Shown here piece after piece: positions 1 through 8,451 of a stretch of DNA of 64,000 nucleotides. The notes beneath the pieces are model-generated. The model saw only the letters and a program-made list of their open reading frames with translations, was not told where the DNA came from and searched no databases. Both the position numbers and the translations under genes were made by a program. The stretch is from Cohnella silvisoli (lineage in GTDB: Bacteria; Bacillota; Bacilli; Paenibacillales; Paenibacillaceae). The stretch is from contig NZ_JAIOAP010000027.1 in assembly GCF_021190915.1 (NCBI RefSeq), forward strand, positions 1 through 64,000. The letters run 5' to 3'. How positions within the stretch are numbered: the stretch's first letter is position 1; each line of letters begins with the position of its first letter.

Positions 1-104
1 CCCAATTCGTAAGACCCCTGGAAGAACACCAGGTTGATAGGCTCGGGGTGGAAGCGCGGTAACGTGTGCAGCTGACGAGTACTAATCGGTCGAGGGCTTA
101 TCCT
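1..104 (+). rRNA. rrl: 23S ribosomal RNA, 3' end (partial)
   Basis: The first hundred bases match the conserved 3' end of bacterial 23S rRNA, including the sarcin-distal GACGAGTACTAATCGGTCGAG segment near 74-95 that closes the terminal helix with the 5' end. The gene enters from outside the window. The exact 3' end is estimated from the Bacillus 23S end (about base 104). No 5S gene follows before the terminator at 231. Confidence 0.95.
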
Positions 105-230
105 AACGAATAGACACGTATGACAATTGATACTCACCTTCTTCCGAAGCAGACCCACACGTAAGTGCGGTGTCGACAAACGCTTTGTTTCGCATCCAGT
201 TTTCAAGGCGCAAGCCCTTTTGCGCGTCTA

Positions 231-267
231 AACGAAGTATTCTCTGATGAGAGTAGCTTCGTTTTTT
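231..267 (+). terminator. rRNA operon terminator
   Basis: The arms ACGAAG (232-237) and CTTCGT (near 257-262) pair, with an inner CTCT/AGAG helix, and seven T residues follow. The hairpin lies about 125 bases after the 23S end and is the natural end of the rRNA transcript. Confidence 0.8.
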
Positions 268-630
268 TGCGTTCTTGGATTCTTTCGGAGAGAAGTCTCC
301 AATCAACCTGCAAAATATACAGGCGTTTTATCGAAAAAACCGCTAACCGGGGCCCAAAGTGACAAACAAACTGTACATTTTACACTTTGGGTCCTCAAAA
401 GTAACGAAACTGGCCAAAACAACTGTACTATACGCAGGTTAAGTGAAACGTGTGGAGCTGAGCCAGGCATACTATGTACAATTTGGTGTAACATCTAAGG
501 TATAGTTAGAAAAGGTATATTGGATACCAAAAGCTTTTGCTGCCTTCGTGGAATTGATTAAAGTAAACAGACTGTAGTAAGTAATCAGGAGGTTGTTTGT
601 ATATACTTTATGTTGTAGTTAACTGAGGAG
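268..630. other. Intergenic region, no gene recognised
   Basis: This stretch between the rRNA terminator and the ctsR promoter holds only short open frames with no recognisable protein and no good ribosome binding sites. No 5S rRNA or tRNA is seen. The one clear structure is the inverted repeat at 351-393. Confidence 0.6.
351..393. repeat. Inverted repeat with 9-bp perfect arms
   Basis: CCCAAAGTG (353-361) and CACTTTGGG (383-391) are perfect complements, extended imperfectly by one or two bases outside, around a 21-base AT-rich loop. There is no T-tract after it, so it is not a standard terminator. It could be a remnant of a mobile element or a regulatory dyad; its role is unknown. Confidence 0.55.
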
Positions 631-644
631 TTGTCAAAGACACT

Positions 645-672
645 TTGCATTTTTTTAAAAGCTGCGTATAAT
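645..672 (+). promoter_or_regulatory. Sigma-A promoter of the ctsR operon
   Basis: A -35 TTGCAT (645-650), a 16-bp spacer and a perfect -10 TATAAT (667-672) place the transcription start near 679, just upstream of the CtsR box. An alternative -35 (TTGTCA, 631-636) lies too far upstream to pair with this -10. Confidence 0.8.
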
Positions 673-680
673 AAGATTAT

Positions 681-697
681 AGTCAAAGAAAGTCAAA
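681..697 (+). promoter_or_regulatory. CtsR operator (tandem heptad)
   Basis: AGTCAAA (681-687), a 3-base spacer GAA and AGTCAAA (691-697) match the known CtsR operator, a directly repeated heptad close to RGTCAAA-NAN-RGTCAAA. It covers the transcription start, so CtsR binding would block initiation and autoregulate the clpC operon. A further GTCAAA at 633-638 upstream may be a half-site. Confidence 0.85.
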
Positions 698-742
698 GTC
701 AGATCCACCCCTTGGAATGCATCGATGAAAGGAGGTTGGACG

Positions 743-1204
743 TTGCCTAACATTACGGATCTTATCGAACATTATTTGAAGCAAATTTTGCAAAGCAGCT
801 CGGAAGGCTCCGTTGAAATTCAGAGAAGCGACTTGGCCGACAAATTTTCCTGTGTCCCATCGCAAATCAATTATGTCATCAGTACGCGGTTTACATTGGA
901 AAAAGGGTATTATGTCGAAAGCAAACGCGGCGGAGGCGGATACATTCGAATCCAGCGTGTCGATCTTCCTTCTCTGGCAACGATTCAGCAGTACATTCAG
1001 CAAACGGTCGGATATGAGATCGATCAGACGACCGCTGAAGGAATCATTTATCAATTAGAGGAAGCGCGTTTCATAACGAAACGGGAAGCTCATCTGTTGA
1101 GGACAGCCATCTCCCGTGAGTCATTGACTCTTCCGCTCCCGCTAAGAGATCAAATACGCGCAAAGCTGCTTAAAGCGACGCTAATCGCCTTATTGGTTAA
1201 ATAA
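743..1204 (+). CDS. ctsR: Transcriptional repressor CtsR
   Basis: This is the repressor of class III heat-shock genes. It binds the tandem heptad at 681-697 and is inactivated by heat or targeted to ClpCP via McsB. The 153-aa product carries the family signature: an N-terminal winged helix-turn-helix including CVPSQINYVISTRFT, then the glycine-rich wing ESKRGGGGYIRI, and a C-terminal dimerisation domain. The start is TTG 743, because AAAGGAGG (728-735) sits 7 bases upstream. The upstream ATG at 725 precedes that ribosome binding site and would make it coding. First gene of ctsR-mcsA-mcsB-clpC. Confidence 0.96.
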   Translation: MPNITDLIEHYLKQILQSSSEGSVEIQRSDLADKFSCVPSQINYVISTRFTLEKGYYVESKRGGGGYIRIQRVDLPSLATIQQYIQQTVGYEIDQTTAEGIIYQLEEARFITKREAHLLRTAISRESLTLPLPLRDQIRAKLLKATLIALLVK

Positions 1205-1238
1205 GTGGTGGATACTCTAAGGAAGGGGGACTTGTCCG

Positions 1239-1751
1239 ATGCAATGTCAAGAGTGCGGCAAGCGGCCGGCTACGTTGCATTTTACGAAGATCGTCAATAA
1301 TGAGAAGGCCGAGCTGCACATTTGCGAAACATGCGCTCGAGAGAAGGGAGAGCTCATTCCTGGAACCCCAAGCGGATTTTCCATACACAATCTGCTGTCG
1401 GGGCTTCTTGATTTCGATCCTCCCAATGCAAATTCGATGGCAAAGCCGCCCGCCGTCAAATGCGATACCTGCGGAATGACCTATACTCAATTCAGCAAAA
1501 TCGGTCGTTTCGGCTGCAGCCATTGTTATAAGCAATTCGCGGAGCGGCTTGATCCGCTTCTAAAACGGGTACATGGTAATACGGTCCATGTTGGCAAAGT
1601 ACCGAAGCGAGCGGGCGGAAGGCTCAAGACGAAACGGGAAATCGACCGGCTCAAGAAGGAAATGCAAGGCCGAATCGAACGCGAGGATTTCGAGACGGCT
1701 GCCGAGTTGCGTGACCGTATTCGCGAGCTTGAGAAAGAAATGAGCGGTTGA
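1239..1751 (+). CDS. mcsA: Protein-arginine kinase activator McsA
   Basis: The 170-aa zinc-binding protein activates the arginine kinase McsB and helps control CtsR. Paired CxxC motifs are visible: CQEC and CETC in the first 40 residues, then CDTC and CSHC near the middle, fitting two zinc sites. The C-terminus (roughly residues 130-170) is a UVR domain, a helical hairpin that in this family contacts McsB and ClpC. A purine-rich AAGGAAGGGGG precedes ATG 1239. It sits 34 bases after ctsR and 18 before mcsB in one operon. Confidence 0.96.
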   Translation: MQCQECGKRPATLHFTKIVNNEKAELHICETCAREKGELIPGTPSGFSIHNLLSGLLDFDPPNANSMAKPPAVKCDTCGMTYTQFSKIGRFGCSHCYKQFAERLDPLLKRVHGNTVHVGKVPKRAGGRLKTKREIDRLKKEMQGRIEREDFETAAELRDRIRELEKEMSG

Positions 1752-1769
1752 AGGGTAGGGAGAGAGGCA

Positions 1770-2834
1770 ATGGTCAAACGGAAATTTGTCAAACAAGCGC
1801 TAAGTCAATGGATGAACGGCGAAGGTGCGGACTCTGACGTTGTGCTCAGCAGCCGCGTGCGCATTGCCCGCAATGTTCGCAACCTGCCTTTCCCGATGAT
1901 GGCCGACCCGACACAATCCCTGACGATCATGGAACAATTGCTCGGGGTAGCCGAGAGCGGCAGGTTAAACGGTTTAGGCAAGATTGAGTTGATCCGCTTG
2001 TCGGATTTGACCGAGCTTGAGAAGCTCGTGCTGGTGGAGAAGCACCTCATTAGCCCTAGCCTTGCGAACGAATCGCGCAACGGTGCGCTCATTCTTAGCC
2101 CGAACGAAGATATCAGCATCATGATTAACGAAGAAGATCATCTGCGTATTCAATGTTTATGCTCAGGTTTCCAGGTTCGCGAAGCATGGGATTTAGCAAG
2201 CAAAATCGACGATATTTTCGAAGAACAGGTCGATTACGCTTTTGATGAGAAACATGGTTTTCTAACGAGCTGTCCAACGAACGTTGGAACGGGAATCCGG
2301 GCTTCCGTCATGATGCATTTGCCGGCGCTTGTGATGACCGGTCAAATTAACCGGATTTTGTCCGCCGTAACCCAAGTTGGGTTGGCAGTGCGGGGTTTAT
2401 ACGGGGAAGGAAGCGAAGCGACGGGAAACCTGTTTCAAGTGTCCAATCAAATTACGCTGGGACAATCCGAACAAGAGATTATCGAAAATTTATTTCAAGT
2501 CGCGCGCCAAATGATCGAACATGAGAAGTCTGCCCGGAGTAAGCTGATAACCGAATCAAGGCCTCGCGTCGAAGATCGGATTCGCAGATCCTACGGTATT
2601 CTCACGCAAGCGATCATCATGGACACGAAGGAAGCATCCCAGCGATTATCGGATATACGGTTAGGTGCCCATTTAGGGCTGCTGCCAGAGTTGAACGATC
2701 AAATCTTGAATGAATTGCTCGTATCTACGCAACCCGGGTTTCTGCAACAAACTTTCGGGGAAGCGTTAAGCCCGGAGCAGCGGGATATGACAAGAGCGGA
2801 ATTAATTCGCTCCCGACTGGCAACTACTTCTTAA
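1770..2834 (+). CDS. mcsB: Protein arginine kinase McsB
   Basis: This ATP:guanido phosphotransferase-family enzyme phosphorylates arginine residues in proteins, marking them for degradation by ClpC-ClpP. The 354-aa product shows the conserved nucleotide-binding segment SSRVRIARN near residue 27, and the catalytic cysteine lies in the segment around TSCPTNVGTG (residues about 168-177). Length matches the Bacillus homologue. The start ATG 1770 is preceded by GGGAGAGAGG. It forms a complex with McsA, encoded just upstream. Confidence 0.96.
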   Translation: MVKRKFVKQALSQWMNGEGADSDVVLSSRVRIARNVRNLPFPMMADPTQSLTIMEQLLGVAESGRLNGLGKIELIRLSDLTELEKLVLVEKHLISPSLANESRNGALILSPNEDISIMINEEDHLRIQCLCSGFQVREAWDLASKIDDIFEEQVDYAFDEKHGFLTSCPTNVGTGIRASVMMHLPALVMTGQINRILSAVTQVGLAVRGLYGEGSEATGNLFQVSNQITLGQSEQEIIENLFQVARQMIEHEKSARSKLITESRPRVEDRIRRSYGILTQAIIMDTKEASQRLSDIRLGAHLGLLPELNDQILNELLVSTQPGFLQQTFGEALSPEQRDMTRAELIRSRLATTS

Positions 2835-2871
2835 ATGTTTTATTCTTAACCTTATACGGGAGGTGCGTCTC

Positions 2872-5331
2872 ATGATGTTTGGAAGATTTACGGAACGTGC
2901 GCAGAAAGTATTGGCTTTGGCTCAGGAAGAAGCTGTACGTTTGGGACACAACAATATCGGTACGGAGCATATTTTGCTCGGATTGATTCGGGAAGGCGAG
3001 AGCATCGCCGCCAAAGCCCTTATTGCCCTGGGGCTTGGTTTGGAGAAAATCCAAGACGAAGTGGAATCGCTAATCGGCCGCGGGCAAGAACAGCCTACGA
3101 ATATTGCGTATACTCCGCGCGCAAAAAAAGTTATTGAACTATCGATGGATGAAGCGCGTAAGCTTGGCCATACCTATGTAGGCACGGAGCACATTCTGCT
3201 TGGTCTTATTCGCGAAGGCGAAGGAGTAGCCGCCCGTGTTCTCAACAATCTTGGAATTAGCCTGAATAAAGCGCGCCAGCAAGTGCTTCAGCTGCTCGGC
3301 AGCAACGAGAGCGTATCGACGAACCACGGTCCTTCCGCTAACGTAAGCACGCCGACACTGGACGGCCTGGCTCGTGATTTAACGGCTAGCGCGCGGGATG
3401 GCAATATCGATCCCGTCATCGGCCGCTCGAAGGAAATCGAACGAGTCATTCAAGTGCTTTCCCGTCGGACGAAGAACAATCCCGTGCTGATCGGGGAACC
3501 CGGAGTTGGGAAAACGGCGATTGCCGAAGGACTTGCCCAGAAGATCGTCAACAACGAGATTCCCGAAACTCTTCGCGACAAACGCGTAATGACCTTGGAT
3601 ATGGGGTCCGTGGTCGCCGGCACGAAATACCGCGGTGAATTCGAGGATCGCCTGAAAAAAATCATGGACGAAATTCGCCAAGCGGGCAATGTTATCCTGT
3701 TCATCGATGAGCTTCATACGCTAATTGGTGCAGGCGGTGCGGAAGGTGCGATCGACGCTTCCAACATTCTGAAGCCGGCGCTGGCTCGCGGCGAGCTCCA
3801 ATGCATCGGGGCTACGACGCTTGACGAATATCGCAAATATATCGAGAAGGACGCTGCCTTGGAGCGCCGGTTTCAGCCGATTACGGTTGATCAGCCAACG
3901 CCTGAAGAAGCCATTCAAATCTTGCATGGCTTGCGTGATCGTTACGAAGCGCATCACCGGGTGAAAATAACCGATGAAGCGATCGAAGCGGCCGTGAAGT
4001 TATCCGACCGTTATATTCCGGACCGTTTCCTGCCGGACAAAGCGATCGATCTTATCGATGAAGCCGGCTCCAAAGTCCGGTTAAACTCCTACACGGTTCC
4101 GCCGAATTTGAAGCAGTTGGAAACGCGTCTGGAAGACATTCGCAAAGAGAAGGACGCAGCCGTTCAAAGCCAAGAATTCGAGAAAGCGGCAGCGCTTCGC
4201 GATACGGAACAGAAAATCCGCGAAGAGCTTGACCACACTAAAAACCTGTGGAAAGAAAAGCAAGGCCGCACCGACTCCGAGGTTACGCCGGAAGATATCG
4301 CCCAGGTTGTCGCTAGCTGGACCGGCATTCCGGTCAGCAAGCTGGCAGAGGAAGAGACGGAGCGTTTGCTCAAGATGGAGAGTATCCTCCACAATCGCGT
4401 TATCGGCCAGGAAGAGGCTGTCAGGTCCGTTTCCAGAGCCATTCGCCGCGCTCGCGCAGGATTGAAGGATCCTAAGCGCCCGATGGGTTCCTTTATCTTC
4501 CTTGGACCTACAGGCGTCGGTAAGACAGAGCTCGCCCGCGCGATTGCCGAAGCGATGTTCGGCGACGAGAATGCGGTAATCCGGATCGATATGTCGGAGT
4601 ATATGGAGAAACATTCGACTTCTCGACTTGTCGGTGCGCCTCCGGGATACGTCGGCTACGAAGAGGGCGGCCAGCTGACTGAGAAGGTCCGCCGCAAGCC
4701 GTACTCGGTCGTGCTGCTCGATGAAATCGAGAAAGCCCATCCCGAAGTATTTAACGTCTTGCTGCAAGTGCTTGAAGACGGCCGTCTAACCGATTCCAAA
4801 GGCCGTTCCGTCGATTTCCGCAATACGCTGATCATCATGACTTCGAACGTCGGAGCGGAGCAAATTAAGAAAAATTCGACGCTCGGCTTCACGGCAGCTC
4901 AAGACGCGGGTCGCGATTATCAGAACATGAAGGAAAAAGTGCTTGCCGAGCTCAAGAAATCATTCCGTCCGGAATTCTTGAATCGGATCGATGAGTCGAT
5001 CGTGTTCCATCCGCTTAATGAGGAGCACATTGCGCAAATCGTAACGCTTATGGCCGATGATTTGCGGAAACGTCTAATCGAGCATAACGTAACCTTCGAA
5101 CTGACGGATTCGGCGAAGGCATTCCTTGCCAAAGAAGGCTATGACCCGCAATACGGTGCGCGTCCGCTTCGCAGAGCTATTCAGAAGCATATCGAGGACC
5201 GTTTGTCCGAAGATCTGCTGATGGGCAAAATTTCCAAAGGCCACAAGCTCCTCATCGATGAGAATGAAGGCGGCCTTGTGGTAACACAGAAGGATGAACT
5301 CGAAGAAGTCGAAGTCACTACGAAAGCATAA
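2872..5331 (+). CDS. clpC: ATP-dependent Clp protease ATP-binding subunit ClpC
   Basis: This AAA+ unfoldase feeds arginine-phosphorylated and adaptor-bound proteins into ClpP. Domains in order: two Clp-N repeats (about 1-150), AAA module 1 with Walker A GEPGVGKTA and Walker B, a UVR-containing middle domain (about 415-455), AAA module 2 with GPTGVGKTE, and the C-terminal D2-small domain. The product is 819 aa from ATG 2872, which lies 8 bases after GGAGG (2859-2863). The GTG at 2863 overlaps that ribosome binding site and is rejected. Last gene of the CtsR operon, ended by the hairpin at 5388. Confidence 0.97.
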   Translation: MMFGRFTERAQKVLALAQEEAVRLGHNNIGTEHILLGLIREGESIAAKALIALGLGLEKIQDEVESLIGRGQEQPTNIAYTPRAKKVIELSMDEARKLGHTYVGTEHILLGLIREGEGVAARVLNNLGISLNKARQQVLQLLGSNESVSTNHGPSANVSTPTLDGLARDLTASARDGNIDPVIGRSKEIERVIQVLSRRTKNNPVLIGEPGVGKTAIAEGLAQKIVNNEIPETLRDKRVMTLDMGSVVAGTKYRGEFEDRLKKIMDEIRQAGNVILFIDELHTLIGAGGAEGAIDASNILKPALARGELQCIGATTLDEYRKYIEKDAALERRFQPITVDQPTPEEAIQILHGLRDRYEAHHRVKITDEAIEAAVKLSDRYIPDRFLPDKAIDLIDEAGSKVRLNSYTVPPNLKQLETRLEDIRKEKDAAVQSQEFEKAAALRDTEQKIREELDHTKNLWKEKQGRTDSEVTPEDIAQVVASWTGIPVSKLAEEETERLLKMESILHNRVIGQEEAVRSVSRAIRRARAGLKDPKRPMGSFIFLGPTGVGKTELARAIAEAMFGDENAVIRIDMSEYMEKHSTSRLVGAPPGYVGYEEGGQLTEKVRRKPYSVVLLDEIEKAHPEVFNVLLQVLEDGRLTDSKGRSVDFRNTLIIMTSNVGAEQIKKNSTLGFTAAQDAGRDYQNMKEKVLAELKKSFRPEFLNRIDESIVFHPLNEEHIAQIVTLMADDLRKRLIEHNVTFELTDSAKAFLAKEGYDPQYGARPLRRAIQKHIEDRLSEDLLMGKISKGHKLLIDENEGGLVVTQKDELEEVEVTTKA

Positions 5332-5387
5332 TCCCTTGCGTCACCTCCAGACACTGCTAGCCATACTTTATAGCAGCGTCTTACGGC

Positions 5388-5445
5388 AAGAAAGACTCTC
5401 CGTGCCGCCATTTCGGCGTCAGATGCGGAGAGTCTTTTCTTGTTT
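5388..5445 (+). terminator. Terminator of the ctsR-clpC operon
   Basis: AAGAAAGACTCTCCG (5388-5402) pairs with the near-complement ending at about 5441, with a small GCCG/CGGC helix inside the loop. A T-rich end follows. It lies 57 bases after the clpC stop. Confidence 0.8.
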
Positions 5446-5471
5446 ATCCAGCAACTTGGGGTGGGATAGGG

Positions 5472-5651
5472 ATGTTTGGAAGAAGAGGCAGGCACGGGTG
5501 GAAGGAGCTTTTAACCAATTTGGTGATAGGTATCGGAATTGTTATTTTGCTCATTATATTTTTCAAATTACTGCTTGTTTTGCTGTGGATGTCAGGCGGA
5601 TTAATCTTGTTTGTTATCATCATTTGGCTAATTTGGAGGTGGCTGAACTAA
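5472..5651 (+). CDS. Small hydrophobic membrane protein
   Basis: A 59-codon frame runs from ATG 5472 to TAA 5649. It starts with a basic head (FGRRGRHGWK), then two strongly hydrophobic helices (about residues 17-39 and 42-55) separated by MSGG, and ends RWLN. This is what a real two-span or hairpin membrane peptide looks like. The GT-rich, weak ribosome binding site GGGGTGGGA lies upstream. It sits between the clpC terminator and radA, so it may start a separate transcript with radA. I do not recognise the family. It is too short for most gene finders. Confidence 0.6.
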   Translation: MFGRRGRHGWKELLTNLVIGIGIVILLIIFFKLLLVLLWMSGGLILFVIIIWLIWRWLN

Positions 5652-5766
5652 CCATTCCTAACGATATCGAATGGACGAATTCAGATATCGATTTCTCTCA
5701 AACCCGAGATCATGGTAAAATTCTAAGCAAGGATCATTTTGATTTTAGAAGGAGCCGTTATCTGGC

Positions 5767-7134
5767 ATGGCCAAGGTAAAAAGTAAATTCGTTTGTACGG
5801 AATGCGGCACGGAATCTCCGAAATGGATGGGGAAATGTCCAGGCTGTCAGGAATGGAACACAATGGTCGAAGAAATCGAGACGGAAATTAAAGCGCCCGT
5901 TGGCCTTAGCGAATTAACCCGGACGAAAGAAAAAGCGCGCGCCATCATAGATATAGAAAGCGGGCGCGAACCGAGAATTTCGACCGGCCTTTCGGAGCTG
6001 AATCGCGTATTAGGAGGGGGACTTGTCCCGGGATCATTGCTGCTGGTCGGCGGCGATCCGGGAATCGGAAAATCGACCTTGCTGCTTCAAGCATCGTATT
6101 CCTTGTCTACGCAAGGATTAAAAGTTCTATATGTTTCCGGGGAAGAATCCGTCCGCCAAACGAAGCTTCGAGCGGACCGGCTTGGCGCACTGAACGATAA
6201 ATTGTACGTTCTGTGCGAAACCAACCTGGAAGTCATTGAAGAAGCGATAACCGAAGTGCAACCTGATTTTCTTGTCATCGACTCGATTCAAACCGTCTAT
6301 CGTCCCGAGGTGGCATCGGCTCCGGGAAGCGTGGCCCAAGTCAGGGAGTGCACTGCCCATTTTATGAGAATATCCAAAATTAACGGAGTGGCGACCGTAC
6401 TTGTCGGGCACGTTACCAAAGAAGGGGCTATTGCCGGACCTAGGTTGCTTGAGCATATGGTCGATTGCGTACTGTATTTCGAAGGGGAACGCCATCATAC
6501 TTACCGAATATTACGGGCAGTGAAAAATCGCTTTGGGTCTACGAATGAAATCGGGATTTTCGATATGACGGAGGATGGGCTGCGGGAAGTGACTAACCCT
6601 TCAGAACTGTTCTTATCGGAAAGGCCTCTAGGTGTTTCCGGCTCTACCGTTGTCGCGAGCATGGAAGGGACGAGGCCGGTGCTCGTGGAGTTGCAAGCGC
6701 TCGTTTCTCCGACGCATTTCCCGGCGCCGCGCAGGATGGCATCGGGTTTCGACCATCATCGAATGTCGCTCGTTATCGCGGTGCTTGAGAAACGAATGGG
6801 AATGTTCCTGCAAAATCAAGATGCATATCTTAACGTGGCGGGCGGCGTCAAGCTTGACGAACCGGCAGCGGATTTGGCTGCAGCCGTTAGCCTTGCTTCC
6901 AGCTTTAAGGATTTATCGACGCGGCCCTTCGATGTCATCTTCGGAGAAGTCGGGTTAACGGGTGAAGTCCGCGCTGTTTCCCGGGCCGAGCAACGGGTGA
7001 AGGAAGCGCACAAGCTCGGCTTCAAACGCGTGATTATGCCTGAGCAAAGCATGAAAGGCTGGCAGCCTCCGAAAGATATCCAGCTCATTGGCGTGAAGTC
7101 GGTCGCAGAAGCTCTAAAAGCCGCATTGGAATAG
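5767..7134 (+). CDS. radA: DNA repair protein RadA
   Basis: This RecA-like ATPase promotes branch migration and processing of recombination intermediates. Of 455 aa, the N-terminus has a four-cysteine zinc finger (CTEC and CPGC in the first 30 residues), then a RecA-type core with Walker A GGDPGIGKST near residue 97, the RadA-specific KNRFG motif near residue 252, and a C-terminal Lon-protease-like domain without a protease active site. AGAAGGAG precedes ATG 5767. It lies 17 bases before disA, its usual neighbour; in Bacillus the RadA and DisA proteins interact. Confidence 0.97.
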   Translation: MAKVKSKFVCTECGTESPKWMGKCPGCQEWNTMVEEIETEIKAPVGLSELTRTKEKARAIIDIESGREPRISTGLSELNRVLGGGLVPGSLLLVGGDPGIGKSTLLLQASYSLSTQGLKVLYVSGEESVRQTKLRADRLGALNDKLYVLCETNLEVIEEAITEVQPDFLVIDSIQTVYRPEVASAPGSVAQVRECTAHFMRISKINGVATVLVGHVTKEGAIAGPRLLEHMVDCVLYFEGERHHTYRILRAVKNRFGSTNEIGIFDMTEDGLREVTNPSELFLSERPLGVSGSTVVASMEGTRPVLVELQALVSPTHFPAPRRMASGFDHHRMSLVIAVLEKRMGMFLQNQDAYLNVAGGVKLDEPAADLAAAVSLASSFKDLSTRPFDVIFGEVGLTGEVRAVSRAEQRVKEAHKLGFKRVIMPEQSMKGWQPPKDIQLIGVKSVAEALKAALE

Positions 7135-7151
7135 GGGGTATCGATAACATA

Positions 7152-8321
7152 ATGAAAGAACATAAAGAAAAAGATCATAAGGAAAAAGAACATAAAGAAA
7201 AAGAATCTAAGGAAAAAGAGCATAAGGAAAAAGAGCATAAGGAAAAGGAATACACGCAGCAGGAAAAAACGATGAATTTGCTGCTTCAAATGGTGGCCCC
7301 CGGTACCCCGTTCCGGGATGGGCTGGAAAATGTGCTGCGTGCCAAAACCGGGGCGCTTATCGTCGTCGGATACAGTCCCGAAGTGATGGAAGTCGTTGAC
7401 GGCGGATTTTCCATCAATTGCGATTTCAGCCCGAATTATTTGTACGAATTAGCCAAAATGGATGGCGCGATCATTCTGAACGAGGATGTAAAGCGCATAT
7501 TATATGCGAATACGCAGCTTATTCCCGATTCCTCGATATCTTCGTCGGAAACCGGAATTCGTCATAGAACGGCTGAACGGGTAGCCAAACAGACGGGAAA
7601 GCTTGTCGTGTCCATTTCTCAGCGTCGCAATGTCATAACGTTGTATCAAGGGCAACTGCGATACGCGCTTAAAGAAATGGGAGTTATCCTCACGAAGGCG
7701 AATCAGGCCATTCAGACGTTGGAAAAATACCGGGCGGTGTTTACTCAGGCGCTTACTAATTTGTCGGCATTGGAATACGAAGAGTTGGTTACGATGCACG
7801 AGGTAGCTTACGTTATTCAACGCGCGGAAATGGTGCTGCGTATTAAGAACGAAATCAATCGATACGTGCTTGAACTGGGTAACGAAGGAAGACTCATCAG
7901 CATGCAGAAGGAAGAATTAGTCGGCACGGCAGAGGAAGAGGCATGGCTGCTGCTCAGGGATTATGCCAAAGAAGAAGGGGAAAATAAAGTTCGCGAAATT
8001 CAATCCGCTATTCGCAAGTTGTCCTCCGAGGAGTTGCTGGATTCCGCTTCGTTGATTCGCCTGCTCGGGTACCCATCCTTAAGCACCGTAGTCGAAGAAG
8101 GCTTGCTGCCGCGAGGTTATCGGATGTTAAGTAAAATTCCTCGTCTGCCAAGCGTCATTATTCATAACCTGGTCGACCGGTTTAGCGCTTTGCCACATAT
8201 TGTAATGGCTTCCATCGAAGAATTAGACGAGGTGGACGGAATCGGAGAGGTCCGGGCGCGAGCGATCAAAGAAGGTTTGAAGCGCATTCAGGAGCAGGTG
8301 TTTATTGACAGACAGATATAA
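7152..8321 (+). CDS. disA: DNA integrity scanning diadenylate cyclase DisA
   Basis: DisA makes c-di-AMP from two ATP and scans DNA for branched structures. The diadenylate cyclase domain shows MDGAIIL and the RHRTAE motif, followed by a helical linker and a C-terminal helix-hairpin-helix DNA-binding domain (EVDGIGEVRARAIKEG). At 389 aa it is about 30 residues longer than B. subtilis DisA. The surplus is an N-terminal tail built of six 5-residue units like HKEKE (7161-7250). ATG 7152 has a rather distant GGGGG (13 bases). ATG 7272 is a possible shorter start, but the open frame and the charged tail in homologues favour 7152. Confidence 0.94.
   Translation: MKEHKEKDHKEKEHKEKESKEKEHKEKEHKEKEYTQQEKTMNLLLQMVAPGTPFRDGLENVLRAKTGALIVVGYSPEVMEVVDGGFSINCDFSPNYLYELAKMDGAIILNEDVKRILYANTQLIPDSSISSSETGIRHRTAERVAKQTGKLVVSISQRRNVITLYQGQLRYALKEMGVILTKANQAIQTLEKYRAVFTQALTNLSALEYEELVTMHEVAYVIQRAEMVLRIKNEINRYVLELGNEGRLISMQKEELVGTAEEEAWLLLRDYAKEEGENKVREIQSAIRKLSSEELLDSASLIRLLGYPSLSTVVEEGLLPRGYRMLSKIPRLPSVIIHNLVDRFSALPHIVMASIEELDEVDGIGEVRARAIKEGLKRIQEQVFIDRQI
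7161..7250 (+). repeat. 15-bp in-frame tandem repeat in disA
   Basis: Six consecutive 15-bp units of the form CATAAGGAAAAAGAG encode HKEKD, HKEKE, HKEKE, SKEKE, HKEKE, HKEKE. The period is a multiple of three, so copy-number change would alter the tail length without shifting the frame. Confidence 0.85.
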
Positions 8322-8451
8322 GGGGACTACAATTGGAAATGTTCTTCAAATCGTAATCGCTTAGAATTCAGATCGGATCTAGAATGAACGCGCGCGCAGG
8401 CGACGCTTAACATTCGGATTAACAGGGTATAGTAAAGTCGAGGTGGCAAAC

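Noticed and set aside
725..742. Upstream ATG 725 as ctsR start
   Set aside because: It would place the strong AAAGGAGG site inside the gene and adds six residues with no family support.
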